24,283 nucleotides of DNA, from the NCBI GenBank assembly GCA_029937655.1, contig JAPYPK010000015.1, positions 1-24,283 of the forward strand, given 5' to 3'. The position numbers were made by a program, and so were the translations under genes. The notes under the pieces are model-generated. The model saw nothing but the letters and a program-made list of their open reading frames with translations, had not been told where the DNA came from and made no database searches. This DNA comes from Nitrospinaceae bacterium. Its GTDB lineage: Bacteria > Nitrospinota > Nitrospinia > Nitrospinales > VA-1. Positions 24,209 to 24,283 of the stretch are shown in pieces (the stretch's first letter is position 1; each line of letters starts with the position of its first letter).

Positions 24209-24283
24209 AATATCTATTCTTTATTTTTCTGATCCAATGTACTCGGACTGGCAACAACCTAGACAGCCAGGAAATATTTTTTC

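Overview
The window reads as AT-rich chromosomal DNA from a Gram-negative bacterium. Its most diagnostic feature is a Pup-type proteasome locus at the left edge (arc, dop, a 58-residue ubiquitin-like gene and a truncated prcB, all on the minus strand). The small modifier ends in R-T-G-Q. That matches the C-terminus described for UBact, the Pup relative of Nitrospinae, Nitrospirae and other Gram-negative lineages, rather than the actinobacterial G-G-E/Q end. Together with a TonB-type protein and low GC, this suggests a marine Nitrospinota-like organism. The taxonomy is inference; no rRNA is present.

Layout. 1-3888 (minus): arc > dop > ubact > prcB, coupled by short overlaps, with a candidate promoter just upstream of arc. 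prcA and a ligase gene (pafA) would be expected beyond the left edge. 4180-7922 (plus): a degenerate MobA-like nucleotidyltransferase, a TonB-family protein, and a CDP-alcohol phosphatidyltransferase fused to a divergent N-terminal domain. 7969-9936 (minus): a DinG/XPD-type helicase. 10140-10829 (plus): an exported SYLF (Ysc84-like) protein. 10851-14576 (minus, six genes): ArsC/Spx-like thioredoxin-fold protein, NudL-type Nudix hydrolase, ATP-grasp enzyme, PyrF, DUF4149-like membrane protein, and a short membrane-anchored protein that looks like a truncated ABC permease. 14845-18408 (plus): SMC, preceded by a structured intergenic region. 18553-19902 (plus): a 27-residue leucine-rich-repeat protein. 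20067-24208 (minus): cobalamin-binding radical SAM enzyme, GT2 glycosyltransferase, radical SAM/SPASM enzyme and SAM methyltransferase, the last three translationally coupled.

How the parts fit. The left cluster should tag proteins with UBact (deamidated by Dop), unfold them with ARC and degrade them in the 20S core. The 4180-7922 trio has the parts of an unusual phospholipid head-group pathway, but both nucleotidyltransferase-like domains lack the usual signature. The right-hand operon looks like envelope glycolipid or polysaccharide synthesis or modification. The middle is mostly housekeeping. I saw no tRNA, rRNA, CRISPR, insertion sequence or prophage. The best candidates for something not well described are the UBact locus (with the atypical ARC tail), the 4180-7922 trio and the right-hand radical SAM operon.
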